A stretch of 64,000 nt of DNA from the NCBI GenBank assembly GCA_030407005.1, contig JAUDYN010000011.1, positions 982,501-1,046,500 of the forward strand, in the 5' to 3' direction. Below are positions 10,874-22,073 of this stretch, one piece after another (the first letter of the stretch is position 1; every line of letters starts with the position of its first letter). The translations under genes were made by a program, and so were the position numbers. This DNA is from Desarmillaria ectypa (taxonomy: Eukaryota; Basidiomycota; Agaricomycetes; Agaricales; Physalacriaceae). Below the pieces are notes generated by a model. It saw nothing but the letters and a program-made list of their open reading frames with translations, had not been told where the DNA came from and did not search any database.

Positions 10874-13467
10874 TTATGTAGGTTTCCAATTTGAATCCAG
10901 GCCGCCAGCCCAGGGCAGTGGGCTTATGGGACCTGAATCGTCCGTCGCACCCCGTCGCACCCCCATATCGTGCGTGGACGACGCAGCGGAGAAATGTGCC
11001 CTGTGAGGAGACGCCACTGAAGAAGCCGGACTACCGAGTCCAAAGGCAGATAGTGCTGGAGACATAGGCCCTTGCGCGCGTTGTCTATAGCGCCCATCCG
11101 AAGAGATACTACCCGAATGAGCTAGCGAAGAACCGCTAGCAGTCCCCTGGCTCTTTGACGAGCCAGTACTCGTAGAGGGGTCCCGCCGCGAAGCGGGAGC
11201 CGAGCCTGCAGAACTCCTCGATCCTGGGCTTAGGTGAGAACGCATCGAGTGCAATGATTCCTGCTCAGAGGAATGACCAGGCTGGTGAATGAGCTCAGGC
11301 TGCGAGGAAAAGTAAGCAAGGAAATTCACCATTGAGGGAGTGAGACTTACCAATCCGAATGTTGTCCTTCGTCCCACCTCATCTACGCTGCTTGGTACGA
11401 CACCAGCTAGAGACCTCCATCCATCACCGGCCAAGGGAGGCTCATCCTCAAGGATATCAAAGATGACATCCGCAGCTCCATCTGATCCACCAGCGAAGGA
11501 GCCCATTGATGAGGTGGTGCCTGAAATATCTCCCCATGTTCGTGCAGGCGTTGATAGAGGCAACCCTGGAGGATACGAAAGCAGTTTGGTGCCGAAACTA
11601 CTGTTGCTCAGAGTATCCTTCATCGAAGACGCCGACGTAAAGGGTGAGATACCTCGTGGCGCAGGCATATCAAGGATGTCGATGTGACCACTGAATACTG
11701 GTGTCACCGGCGACGTGGGGACGCTCGGAGCCGTCGACGTCTCTGCAACGTACGACTCTCCAGGTACAGAGGCCTGATGTCTCATTCTTTCGACAGACCC
11801 CGGGCTCCAGATACCTAATTCTGCCTGATTTGGTGCAGCAAGGGCGCGAGGAGGGGGGGTAAGTACGGGAACACCGGGCTGGATAGGTGTGCTAGGGATG
11901 GAGGATTGTGCGTCATGATACACCGTTGCGCCGGACGCTGCACTCCTGGCACTAACACTCGACATTGGCCGGTCACTCATTGAACTCATCGCGGGTCCGA
12001 GAGGGCGTTGTGACATCTCAGGTGAAACATCACCAAGCAGAGCTTGACCCGACTCGAGATCCTCAGAGTGAACACGTGAATGCCTCCGGGACGAAGAGTC
12101 CAAGCTTTTGAACAGGTTGCTGAACCGCCCCAAGCCAACCAAACTTCCAAGTCCGAGAAGACCGCCACTGTGTCTGGCTGCATCGCTTGTGCCAGGATAA
12201 AGTTGCTCAGGTGAATCGAGAGGCGAATTAGACGATAACGGAGACATTCGAGGGCCAAGGTCTTCAACTCGTACACGCCGGGCCGTTGCCAACATTGCGG
12301 GCTCATCACCATCGATGGGATATGATGATCGATGTGTTTGCCGAGAATTACGCGAAGAATCTCTACTAGAACGAGATTCCGGGTCAATCAGCGGAGGAGG
12401 TGGAGGCATGGAAGGACCAAAGTCGGTATTTCCGTCGTCGGAGGCCTGCAAGACTGATTCTTCTACCAAAGTGTGAAGTGGTTCGGGAGCGGGAGGAATG
12501 TATCCCGGTCGGTACTCATCCTCATGGTCGAAGTGGATGGTAGGACGATCTAGTAGAGACCCATAGCCAGAGCCTGTTGAAGAGGTGTTCTTTCCGCTAC
12601 TATTAGTGCCATTGGAGGATACACTTCCATTCATAGGGACCTTTCTCGCCTCTGCTGGCGCGGCTTGTCTCCTAAACGGCCCTGGTTTAGCGCCAGCCTT
12701 GCGTTTCGGTGGGACAGCTGGAGCGCCGCGACTTCGCTGGAGGAATGGATCAACCTCTTCCCCACTGCCCCGTGGTGAACCTTCCCCGGGAGGGTGGTAC
12801 TCAGGATCAACCATGACATAATCTTTTTCTTGGAAATCAGCTTCCTCGCGATGTCGACGTCGACGATAGTCCCTGCTACGAAGATAACAGATCCCAATGC
12901 CGAGAAGAACCACAAGTGTGAGAACAGAGCCCACAATTATGCCGGCGATTTGGCCTTTACCGAGCCGTCCGTTTTGCGAACTTGGGGATAGGGTTGGGAT
13001 AGAAGAGCTCGATGACGTGGACGATGCAGTCAGGGATGCAGATAAAGAGGATGACACAGAAATTGACGACGTTAATGAATTGGATGACGAAGATGTGGAT
13101 GAAGGTATCGCAGATGATGTTGAAGGTATAGATGAAGTTGAAGGTATTTCTGATGAGGCGGAAGGTATCGCAGATGAGGTAGTTGTAGGTGTCGCAGTAG
13201 TTATTGAGGTTCCAGTAGTGGGTGTTGCAGTGGATGCAGGAGAGGTTAAACCGCCATATGTCCAGTCTGGGCCTAACGGAATCTATAGATGTTCATGTTA
13301 CTATTAAATTTTAATATCGAGAGAGAATGACGCACACTGGGACCATAGTATGTCAATGGCAGGTACATAACCGAGGTGAAGGTGGTAAGGGGAATGCCAC
13401 TGTCGTCGGTGACAGTCGACACGACCTCAGTCAACCACGGGGGGAATGCCTGCGTGGTGCCAGCCAT
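10874..13467 (-). CDS. Single-pass membrane protein, Ser/Thr-rich ectodomain
   Basis: Three exons (13336-13467, 11351-13282, 10874-11299) give 829 residues. The N-terminus (MAGTTQAFPPWLTEVVST) is conserved-looking but is not a classical signal peptide. A Ser/Thr/Pro ectodomain with repeated IPSxSS units follows to about residue 125. Then comes one transmembrane helix (IAGIIVGSVLTLVVLLGIGI) with a basic stop-transfer stretch (RSRDYRRRRHR). The long cytoplasmic part is rich in Ser and Pro and appears disordered. The topology resembles fungal wall-stress sensors such as Mid2/Wsc, but no WSC or other domain is visible, so this is only analogy. The 51-bp intron 2 (11300-11350) is in frame and has no stop, so unspliced RNA would insert 17 residues. 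Confidence 0.75.
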
Positions 13468-14770
13468 CCAGAACTGAATCCGATTTTTCTCTTTTTTTGT
13501 TGCTTTTGAGATACAGGTGTCGTTAGTGAGCGTGAGTGCTTGAGTGATACTAGACTAGGCAATCAGTACGGCAATGCGCCGACGAGCCTAGAAAACGAGA
13601 AGGGACATACGAATTAGAAGTGGTCGCGATAAGGTGTCAGAAATAAGAAATCCACAAATGCGTCAGGAGCGACGCAAGAGATGGGGGTAGGGAGGAAAGA
13701 GGAATCGCAAGGTTGCGGGAACCTGCGACGCGCTCCAGGCAAGTCAACCAAGATCACGTGAGCAATGCTTTGCAAATTGACATATCTCCGCAGATCGCCC
13801 GATTTAGTTCCGGTGGTTGCCGTCGGTCTATGTTCCTCGAGGCACAGCTCTGTCAGTACTTATTACCCTTATATTGTGGACTACTAGCACCAACGTACGG
13901 CTCTGTCTTTTCAACATTTTCATGCTCCTTGGAATGTTGATACTCAGTCTGTCCGGGTGTAGATTCAGATCTCTGATCTGCCCACAGTGCCCATTGATGC
14001 CCAGCCAGATGCACCCATGCTTTACCTTTCTAATATGCGGCAATGTGTCATCGAGGTTCCACCTGCCTCATAGTACTCGGTCGATCGAGCAGATGCTGTT
14101 ACCCTTCTCTACCTAATCCCTCGACCATTGGTGATGATAAGTGTGGGTCCTCGTCGTTACGGCAGTCCTCAATGATTGTGAGAACAGATAATTATAGTTG
14201 TTGAAATGTACAATTGATGAAGGATCAAAAATTAATTTGGCAGCTTGTCTCCGTGGATGTCCGTTTATATACGCCGCAGAACTGCTTCGCATGACAATTG
14301 CTCTCGAGAAGCTTCCTTTCCTCATGCGTCTCGGTCGTACGTACTGCATGCTAAGTGTTTGTTGCGGGTGTCACTGTGAGGTTGCTATGAAATGCATTGC
14401 CTCAGACGCAGCAACAATGTGAGCCAACCAAATAATGAAGGTGCGAGTGCAGGCGTGTCGTCGAAACCCTTCCTGCACCAAAACTGTCGTACAGGAGTAT
14501 AAGCGAATACTCCCATAAGAACTGCGCCAATTTCTAGCGGTGAGATCCGTATGGTCAGAAGTTTTGTCGTAGAGTATAATAAAAATCTCCTTTATCGTTT
14601 TAAATGAAGAACTATTGTATTACTTGTTAGCGGGCGAGTCAAGCTAAGTGTATGTATCATCTACCAAACGAATACCCAGCACAGGATACTAAGTACAGGG
14701 TCTGAAGTTTGAACACCAGTCTCAATCATCATCATCATCATCAGTGTCTTAATTTCTAGTAAGTCATGCC
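13468..14770. other. No gene recognised
   Basis: Several ORFs of 60-99 codons overlap on both strands with no motif and no convincing splice partner. A small (ATC)n microsatellite lies at the right end. Confidence 0.35.
14725..14742 (+). repeat. (ATC)6 microsatellite
   Basis: Six perfect tandem ATC units occur in noncoding DNA downstream of a possible small secreted protein gene on the minus strand. Confidence 0.9.
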
Positions 14771-15076
14771 TCAGCCAACACCACAGCGGTACCAGTAGCA
14801 ACTTCTCTTCGAGACGGTGGGAGAGGTGGGCTCTGTCTTACGAAGAGTGTGAACACCCTTTCCTTGAATCGAAGCAATAAGATCCCCGCATCCGTGTTGC
14901 GGAGGAAGTATCTCTAGTTGTAGGCAGAGAATAGTCAATGGTTTTGGAGAAAGACATATTTCTTTGAACAGCAGAATACGTGTTCTTCGCCCGATGGAGA
15001 TTAGATGGGAACGATCATCCAGAATCAAGGCGAAAGCAAGGGAAAGTCCGAGAAGGTTTAGTTTGACTACCTGCAT
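14771..15076 (-). CDS. Possible small secreted cysteine-containing protein
   Basis: This is a single open frame of 101 codons on the minus strand. It starts with a hydrophobic signal-like segment (MQVVKLNLLGLSLAFALIL) and ends with a cysteine-containing SCYWYRCGVG tail; five cysteines lie after the signal. No family is recognised. An upstream ATG would add seven residues but spoil the signal-peptide start. A competing gene model with introns cannot be excluded. Confidence 0.35.
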   Translation of the reverse strand: MQVVKLNLLGLSLAFALILDDRSHLISIGRRTRILLFKEICLSPKPLTILCLQLEILPPQHGCGDLIASIQGKGVHTLRKTEPTSPTVSKRSCYWYRCGVG

Positions 15077-15143
15077 GTCAAAGTGACTCAGTTCCAAGTC
15101 AGTCGAAGCAGCTAATCTTCTCCGCAGCCGCGAAATATTTCAG

Positions 15144-15152
15144 TATATAAAG
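15144..15152 (+). promoter_or_regulatory. TATA box upstream of zinc-knuckle ORF
   Basis: TATATAAAG lies about 113 bp upstream of the first ATG of the zinc-knuckle frame and is followed by a CA-rich leader typical of fungal 5' UTRs. Confidence 0.45.
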
Positions 15153-15256
15153 TCCTGTGTGTATTTGAATAAAGAACACTTTCGCACCCAACCACCAAAC
15201 CAACATTTCAACCATTGACATCAAGTCTCTACGCCATCGTAAGAGCACACCACCTC

Positions 15257-15562
15257 ATGCACATGACCCATCTGATTCCAAACAGGATGACCAAGGGAAA
15301 GGAGGAGACTGCGACCACCGACGGAATGAAAACAGGTTCCACATACGGCGGGTGGTCAAGCATCGCCATACGATACGAATCTGTAACGACGAAGGAAGAT
15401 TTTGAGAGGGATAGCACCGGTCAGGAATGGCCAAGGCGTAGGAGAAATCGCCGAACTGGGTGGATTACCTGCTGTAGGTGCGGTAAACATGGACACCGGG
15501 GAAGAGACTGCAAGAATAGGCTCAAAGTGGAGCGGAGGGGCAAGCACCGCCGCCGGTCCTAA
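15257..15562 (+). CDS. Short CCHC zinc-knuckle protein
   Basis: An uninterrupted frame of 101 codons ends in a basic domain (PRRRRNRR before, KVERRGKHRRRS after). It contains an exact retroviral-type zinc knuckle, C-x2-C-x4-H-x4-C, read as CCRCGKHGHRGRDC. Such knuckles bind single-stranded nucleic acid and occur in Gag-like proteins of retrotransposons and in CNBP/Gis2-like proteins. Only one knuckle is present, and no capsid, protease or polymerase sequence lies nearby. It may be a host gene or a Gag fragment. Another plus-strand frame in the same interval also looks protein-like, so the coding frame is not certain. Confidence 0.42.
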   Translation: MHMTHLIPNRMTKGKEETATTDGMKTGSTYGGWSSIAIRYESVTTKEDFERDSTGQEWPRRRRNRRTGWITCCRCGKHGHRGRDCKNRLKVERRGKHRRRS

Positions 15563-15966
15563 AGACCCATAACGCTGCTCGGCGCTGAAATCGTCGCAAT
15601 AAACAGCAACCAGCATAGGCGGACTTTCAGGATTCGATGACTTATGGAAGGTGAGCTGGTGGTCAGCGTTTCCGAGACGAAGAGACTAAGGAAAGTAGCC
15701 ACCAGAGTCACGGTACGGGACCGAGGCAATGGGCGAAGCAGAGAACAATGGACGACCCAGATAATAACGTAGGTTTGCGGTCGAGACTCGAGAAGGCAGG
15801 AGGAACAGGCGATCAGCAAATTTCTTGTACCAAGTTCCCATTTCATATACTGGATGTAAGCGTGTCATCTTTATTATAATGGAAAGTGGATCAATTTCTG
15901 ACTCCAAACACAGCATGACGTCGAGAGGAGCCGTATTCCGCAGTCGCGTCATCATCACAGCTGAGA

Positions 15967-15974
15967 TATATAAG
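15967..15974 (+). promoter_or_regulatory. TATA box of the 99-residue protein gene
   Basis: TATATAAG begins 42 bp upstream of the ATG at 16009 and is followed by a CA-rich leader. Confidence 0.6.
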
Positions 15975-16008
15975 TACAAGGCCATTCACATCTTTACAAC
16001 TACCCACC

Positions 16009-16411
16009 ATGTCAAACATTTTCGATACAGTCAAAGCCAAAGCCTCCGGTCAACACAAGTCAGAGTCTGCGGCAGGCGAGAACAAGGAATCCACATTTTC
16101 TATCCTACCCCATCCTTCTGTGAGTATTGATCTATCATAAAACGAAATTTCCCACTCACTGACGTCCTGCAGAAAACCAATGATCCTTCTGACCTTAACC
16201 CACCGAAACAGGGAGCAGGAGGATTGAGATCCGACCCAGTGATGGGCGTGCTCCATGCTAGGGACCCCTACATTCCGAAGCAGGATATCTTGAACAAATT
16301 GGAGCAGCCCCTGGTATGTCGTATATCCATAATGAAAGATCATAAGCAGACTGATTCGTCCAGAGTCACGAAGAGCTTAGGAAGAGGCAGGCTGAGTTGA
16401 ACAACAAGTAG
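16009..16411 (+). CDS. Small hydrophilic protein of unknown function
   Basis: Three exons (16009-16119, 16173-16313, 16364-16411), all joined at codon boundaries, give 99 residues. The protein is charged, lacks cysteines and lacks a membrane segment. It begins MSNIFDTVKAKASGQ, has a central block GLRSDPVMGVLHARDPYIP and ends in a predicted helix (SHEELRKRQAELNNK). All three splice joins are clean and a TATA box sits 42 bp upstream, so the gene is probably real and well expressed or inducible. I do not recognise the family. The segment DPYIPKQDI loosely resembles DPFSKQEI in the CsbD-like gene at 19.8 kb. Confidence 0.7.
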
Positions 16412-16834
16412 GTGATCAGCGTGTTCAACTAAGCGGGCAGCGACGCTTGTACAATCTTGTTGGATAATATAAACCAGATGAACATGTATAGCGCCGTAAT
16501 ATCGGAAGCTTGTTGTAGAGTTTCGGTTTCAACTGAGTTCGTTCGAAAGAATCGGAATCGGCAAATGCCGCTATTGGATTGATTCCGTTCTTGTTGATCG
16601 CTTCGGCCCCGCACGACCAAGTTCGTCAGTATTGAGAATTGGTTTTCGCGGCTCTAGCGCCAATTTCTATTCATACCTATTTACCACTTACTTTATACTT
16701 GGACACTTCGTACCTAGCTTGACTTGACTCCGACCACCACTGTCTCCGTACTCTACGACAGAATATACCTCCCTTTCTAGTCAGACACGTCCCCACTCCG
16801 AGTCGCCACCACCTAATCACCAACAGGGACACTG

Positions 16835-18060
16835 ATGACTTCACCTTCGCCTGAACTTTTAGCTTCAGCTTCAAGCTCCCGCGCCCACATAGACCGCCTT
16901 GAGGAGCAAATATCGATATACGCGTCGCGGTCCTTAGTTTGTCAGCATACATTAGCTCCGTCCGCGATTATCCAAACACCGCCAATGAAAGACTCATTCA
17001 ATCTGATATATATTATCACATTTCCTGACGGCCGGAAATTGGTGGCTCGGATTTCAGAGCCTTCATTCATGCGGACCCTCTTTTCGAGAGCATGGTAGGT
17101 GCCATGCGATTGATCTCCCAAAAACCTCCATCCTTCTCCCGATAGTTCATGCCTACGACAGTGGATCGAATAACAGTCTCGGTTTACCCTACATGCTCAC
17201 CAGCTTCCTAGACGGTGCCCCTCTGTCAAGTCTATGGATTCAAAAACCGTTGTCACATTTTCCAGCAAATTGTGGAATCTGTGGCTCAGCTTTGCACCCT
17301 TGAGTTCACGCAAATTAGTACACTCGAGTTCTCTGATTGTAACAGCCCTTCGTACACAATTGGCCCTCTTCGCAAAGTAGATGAGGGGAAGGTCGTCCGC
17401 GAAATCGGTCCTTTCTCCACCCTCTCGTACATAAACAAGCTCTCCTCGTCTCTCCTTGCTAAGCGCCTAAATTCAGCGTCATATGCTCATTTCTCTGTTC
17501 TACGCCTTTTTCCCCTTCTCCTCTCCTCTCTGACAAGCGGTTTGACGGACCTCCCTTCGTGTTATCGCCATCTGATTTCGATTCTCAGAACTTGATGGTC
17601 GACCCACAGGCCTTGGATGTTACCGGGTTTATGGACTGGCATGGTTTCGGTTGGACCTCGAGAAGGAGGATATGCATGTTATCTTTCTTGGATTACTCGG
17701 ATTGGGATCCGATCATGTACGATTGGCGTGAGCCATTTGAATCGAGTGCGAGAAAAACAAGCAGCGATGACGGGGAGGAGGATCCTGCTGTAAGGGATAC
17801 TGAGGCAGCCCGAATCGCTCACAATCTTTCTTCATGTGAAGAACTGCCAGCGATGCTCTAAGCTCATCGAGATCTCTATTCTTCGCTTACTCTGCCATGT
17901 ATCCTGACGGTTGCAGATATCACCTGTCATTCTCACATCGTTGAAGGCGTCCATATTGCGCACACCTAGCCAGAGCTGTCGGCTGAAATCATGTACAAAC
18001 TCATCAAGTACGTCTTTATGATGAAAGCTAAGCTGTATGAACAAGGGATCGTAATGGCAC
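16835..18060 (+). pseudogene. Decayed APH-like phosphotransferase gene, copy B
   Basis: This is the longest of three related remnants. A start-like segment carries FNLIYIITFPDGRKLVARI (the N-lobe beta strands, with Lys in the usual ATP-binding position). Next come the marks SLGLPYMLTSFLDGAPL, YTIGPL and YINKLSSSL, and then FDSQNLMVDPQ..VTGFMDWHGF and DPIMYDWREPF, the catalytic and metal-binding region. Several frame changes and stops separate the pieces, for example near 17110, 17280 and 17560. The metal ligand position reads DWH instead of the usual DWD/DWE. The family is the fungal APH-like phosphotransferases. Its decay agrees with copies A and C, but this copy is on the opposite strand. 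Confidence 0.65.
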
Positions 18061-19788
18061 ATTGTTAGGGAAAGGAATATACCTTTAAGGATCTTTGTAA
18101 GCCAGTAGTTTGGTCTAGACGTTCTACGAGCTATATATATTTGATTGAACTATGTGTCATATATATAGGCTATTTATTCGACTAAAAGGAGACGAGGCAA
18201 AAGTTAGTACTGCAAAAGCCCAACATGAGCATGGATGAGGGCGAATAGTATCCACTGAATATTAATAACGATTTTGGGAAATTTGAACATAAAGTCGTGA
18301 ATGGTGAAATACAATTAAGAACGATCGAGAAAGTAAAATTGCATGCGTTGGTATTCTTCTTCTTTCAAGCAGCGAGCCCCCCACTCTTACAGACCTCCTT
18401 CCCCAGAAGACATTTTGGGGCAAGAACTACACAAGCCAGCGACAAAAGTTGTGTGGAATCCCAAGAAGATATTTCGTCCCTCCACTTCCTCATAAGATCC
18501 TCTGGCAAAGACTTGGTGAGCAAACATGCCAATAAATCAAGTATGCATAATGTACTAAGAGGCAAGTTCACCTCTAAGACCTCTTCCTCTTGCGAATAGG
18601 GGGTGCTCTTCGAGTATCGGCGACACATTTTCGCATGCACCCTAGACACTTCATGTACTAGCTTCAATAGTTGTTGCTGGACACCAGCGTGTAGAATAGG
18701 ATCAATAGATGTCAAGTCGTGAAATCCAGGGTACGTATAGAGTGTTATGCATTCCAGTCACAGTGAAGTGCAGAGGCAGATCAATACCCTAATGTTCGAC
18801 GATTTAATACATCACTGAAACGAATATTGACTACTCACTTGTAATTGAAAACATGCCTTCCTGTAAGCGATGAAATACAGGCGGCAGCCAAAGCAAGACA
18901 TTTCCGAAATCCCGATAATCGGAGCAGGTCTTTGCAGCATTTTCCACCGCTGCAGGAGTGTTACCAGCAACTGCACTCGAGCTGCTTGCCCCCGCTATCA
19001 ATGACCCGATTAAAAGATACCTGATCTTGGTCGGTGGTGTTCATCTGAGGTTCAAGCGTCCTGATTGCTGTTTTTACGTCCAGCTTTACACGGCGTCTCT
19101 CAGAGCGCAAAAATACGAGTTTGGGTCGATTTCTGAATGTGTGGACACGTCGAGGCGATACCGCAAAACGGATCAACTTTGCTGTTTCATCGTGGGTCTT
19201 CAAGACCTTGCGTAGATATTCCTCAATGAGGAATGCCACTGTAACAATACAGAATGTATAAGCATTCGCCATCTTCAATGATCAGTAAACATACCGTCCG
19301 TCTTATCAGAGCTGGGCAGAAGATTGAGCCTACGTATGAACGCCGCTATGTCCGGATTGCTCAACTAACAACTTCGAGATATGACAGCGAGAACTTGGTG
19401 CAACGTCTTCGTATGTCTCGTAGCATGGTACCATCTGTTCGTTGCTGCGGGATGTCGTTAGTCCAAAATGTACATGGCGCTGCTGCAATTGATTCTCCCC
19501 GCAATAGGCAGACGACGAGTCGGCAAATCGGTCAAGACGAGATCCAGATGTAAAATAATACACAACAGAAAAAATTGGAGGGGTGGGAGAATGTCCGTAG
19601 AGAACAGAAGCTGTCAAAAGACGCCAAACACGGTCTCTCCGGAACCGAGAATAAATTTGAGTTTCAAAGGTTTTCAGCTAGAGAATCTATACGGAGGGTA
19701 AAAATAGCCAGGCAGGACGAGGGACGATCCATAAATAGCCCTGACGCGCCCTACAGCGGCATAGGGATGCCATAGCTCTGCACAGGCG
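18061..19788. other. Accessory stretch with unresolved minus-strand ORFs
   Basis: Minus-strand frames at 18365-18715 (leucine-rich, with a segment CILDLLACLLTKSLPEDL) and 18890-19278 (segments FCIVTVAFLIEEYLRKVL and CSDYRDFGNVLLWLPP) are protein-like. I could not join them into one reading frame with valid splice sites. No family is recognised. They could be parts of one decayed gene. Confidence 0.3.
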
Positions 19789-19796
19789 TATAAAAA
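19789..19796 (+). promoter_or_regulatory. TATA box of CsbD-like gene
   Basis: TATAAAAA begins 41 bp upstream of the ATG at 19830, nearly the same spacing as in the gene at 16009. Confidence 0.6.
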
Positions 19797-19829
19797 GGCG
19801 CGTCGAATTATTCCACTTTCTCAGCAATA

Positions 19830-20372
19830 ATGTCAACCACAGAACAAGTAACGCCTACCGCTGCTGTGGTACATCCCTCTGCAATTGGTTCCAACGCACA
19901 ACCCAACGAAACGACTCAAATTCATCCAAAAGGGCGACGGTTGGAAACGAAAAGCATGACGAGTACCAGAGCAGAAACATGCTGGGAAAGTTGGTTATGG
20001 TCCGCAGTACCATCTAGGACCAGTGAGTACGCTGTTACTCACATCGGGAGCTCTTTGTTAATTTACTGAAACAGGCTTTCACCGACAAAGTATCTGGATT
20101 GAAAGAAGTTGTGAAAGGAAAGATTACCGGCAATCAAGGCCTCGTGCAGCAAGGTCACGAACGACAGACCGGAGAATTGAAGCGCAAAGAGAAAGAGGCA
20201 GACGTAAGTGGTTACTGTCTTTGCGGTTTGACTTACGTATCAACGAATATTCCAGATGAATGAAGATCCTTTTTCGAAGCAAGAAATAGAGCAGAACAGC
20301 ATCCAGACGACAGTCATGGGGCAGGAAAAGATGAACTCGATGACCGAACGAATGCAAACGGCGAAATTATAG
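19830..20372 (+). CDS. CsbD-like stress protein with apparent frameshift
   Basis: The exons appear to be 19830-20022, 20075-20203 and 20256-20372. Exon 2 carries a CsbD-like block (KVSGLKEVVKGKITGN followed by LVQQGHERQTGELKRKE). CsbD-like proteins are small stress-induced hydrophilic proteins of bacteria and fungi. The N-terminal part (MSTTEQVTPTAAVV..) and the end of exon 1, read in another frame as GKVGYGPQYHLGP, both look protein-like. They lie in different frames, and the three exons total 439 nt, one more than a multiple of three. Either one base is extra between about 19955 and 19990, or an unusual splice occurs there. It may be a recent pseudogene or a sequencing error. Confidence 0.5.
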
Positions 20373-21037
20373 AGTTTATGTCGGATCCGAATACACGTGT
20401 TGCCTTGAAATAATTGGCAGAATAATCTCAAACGCTGTGCAATTAGAAATGAGAGTAAGAGTCGAGAAAAGAAATTGTCAGGCGACTTGCCAACAAACAA
20501 CGGCATGATCGGCCTTTCGAGCCGGGACGGTAGGTTGCTTTCAAACCACTACGTCTTTCGCGGTGGCCATCCTTTTACTTGTAGCAAAGGATGTAAGTTC
20601 TTTCTCTATCAACTAGATCTATGACCACCCATATTTTCTGCCAGTGCAAGAGAGCGAGTCAATCACGATTGCATGGTTGTTGCTCAGATGAAAAATAACC
20701 TCGGAAACAAGTGAAACTGCGATCAGGACTAGAGTGCTGTCAATGTGATTTCGACTTTGCAAAAGGATCCATGAGTGCGTCAACCAAGGACCGTAGCGGA
20801 CCGTGAACATTCTACTGTAGCCCATCTTATTTGGGGGGAACACATGGACTGCAAGTTATTCTCCGAAAGATTTTATTTCGGAGTAAGTCCCTGGATGCGC
20901 ATTGATTCGAACATTCTTGGACTAATATTATGGCATTCATCGTCATGGAGAGTGAACGGATCCCCTTAAAGGTCAGCCGGATCTGTGCCTATATATTGCC
21001 ACTAAGTCGTCGAAGATTTCACAGTCCATTTCTCACT
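20373..21037. other. Promoter region of first GH12 gene
   Basis: No supported ORF. A TATATA element lies near 20988-20993, about 45 bp upstream of the GH12 start. Confidence 0.4.
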
Positions 21038-22073
21038 ATGTTGTCTCTATCAATCCTTACCGCCTTCGTCTTCCTGATTCCTTTAGTTTCCGCTGCTCCT
21101 TCTGAGCTTCAGAAGCGCGTTGACACATCGACCCACTGTGGTACGTAGGGAGTATGTCATAGACTCAGATGATACGATGTTCACAATCGTTCAGGTCAAT
21201 ATGACAGCGTCAACACCGGAACATACACTCTTTATCTCGACCAATGGGGCAAGGGAAATGCTAATTCTGGTTCAGCCTGCGCTTCGGTCAAGTCTACTAG
21301 CGGTACCAACATCGCATGGACCACGACGTGGACCTGGAGTGGTGGCTCTGGTGTGAAGAGTTACACCAACATCAACGCCAACACAGGTATCAACGTTAAG
21401 CTCAGTGCCATTCACAGTATCAAGGCTAGTTGTCCCCACTTCGTTCAAAAACAGATGCAGATAGGATTTTTAGAGTGCATGGACCTGGAGCCAAACCACT
21501 AGCGGGACCGTTGTAGCCAACATTGCATACGATTTGTTCACCTCTTCTACTGCTGGTGGCAAGAATGAGTACGAGATCATGATCTGGCTCGACAACATCA
21601 ACGCCGGTCCCATCTCTTACACATATGGCTCCAACGGTTCAGCTACACCCATCGTGAGCAGTGTTTCTATTGCAGGATACAAATGGTTGGTTATTTCTTC
21701 CTGTGAATTTGATGTATGTCCCTGACTTGGATAACAGGGACTTGTATTACGGTTCTAATGGCTCCAACTACGTCTACTCTTTCTTGACTTCGGATAAGAG
21801 CGCCATCAAGAGTTTCAATGGTGACTTGATGGGCTTCTTCGATGTGAGCATTCATTTTTCATGCTATGAATTGGCTTTGTGCTCACGCCATCATAGTACC
21901 TCACCTCGAAACGGGGACTGAGCACTTCGCAATATCTGACCACAGCTCAGGGTGGAACTGAGGCCACCTCGGGTTCCGCCACTCTCACTTCGTGAGTATC
22001 GTGTTTAAACCGACCGATTTTGGACTCACTCTTCTCTCAAACCAGTTCGACTTACAGCATTGTGATCGCCTAA
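21038..22073 (+). CDS. GH12 endo-beta-1,4-glucanase / xyloglucanase, copy 1
   Basis: Six exons (21038-21140, 21195-21424, 21474-21685, 21738-21843, 21897-21991, 22046-22073) encode 257 residues. A signal peptide is followed by a short propeptide ending in a Kex2-type KR (PSELQKR). The GH12 jelly-roll fold is indicated by WTWSGG, YDLFTSS, the nucleophile region [11 protein letters not shown] (Glu in EIMIW) and the acid/base region [15 protein letters not shown]12 enzymes cut beta-1,4-glucans or xyloglucan outside the cell. Intron 2 (21425-21473) appears to start with GC (AAG|GCTAGT); the second copy has a normal GT at the same place. A tandem copy follows 1.5 kb downstream in the same direction. 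Confidence 0.9.

Noticed and set aside
12897..13307. 136-codon acidic plus-strand ORF
   Set aside because: It is the antisense shadow of the Ser/Thr-rich repeats of the membrane protein gene; Asp/Glu-rich reading is expected opposite Ser-rich codons.
18365..19278. A single minus-strand gene joining the 18.4-18.7 and 18.9-19.3 kb ORFs
   Set aside because: No combination of splice sites I tried keeps one frame open, so I left it as an unresolved region.
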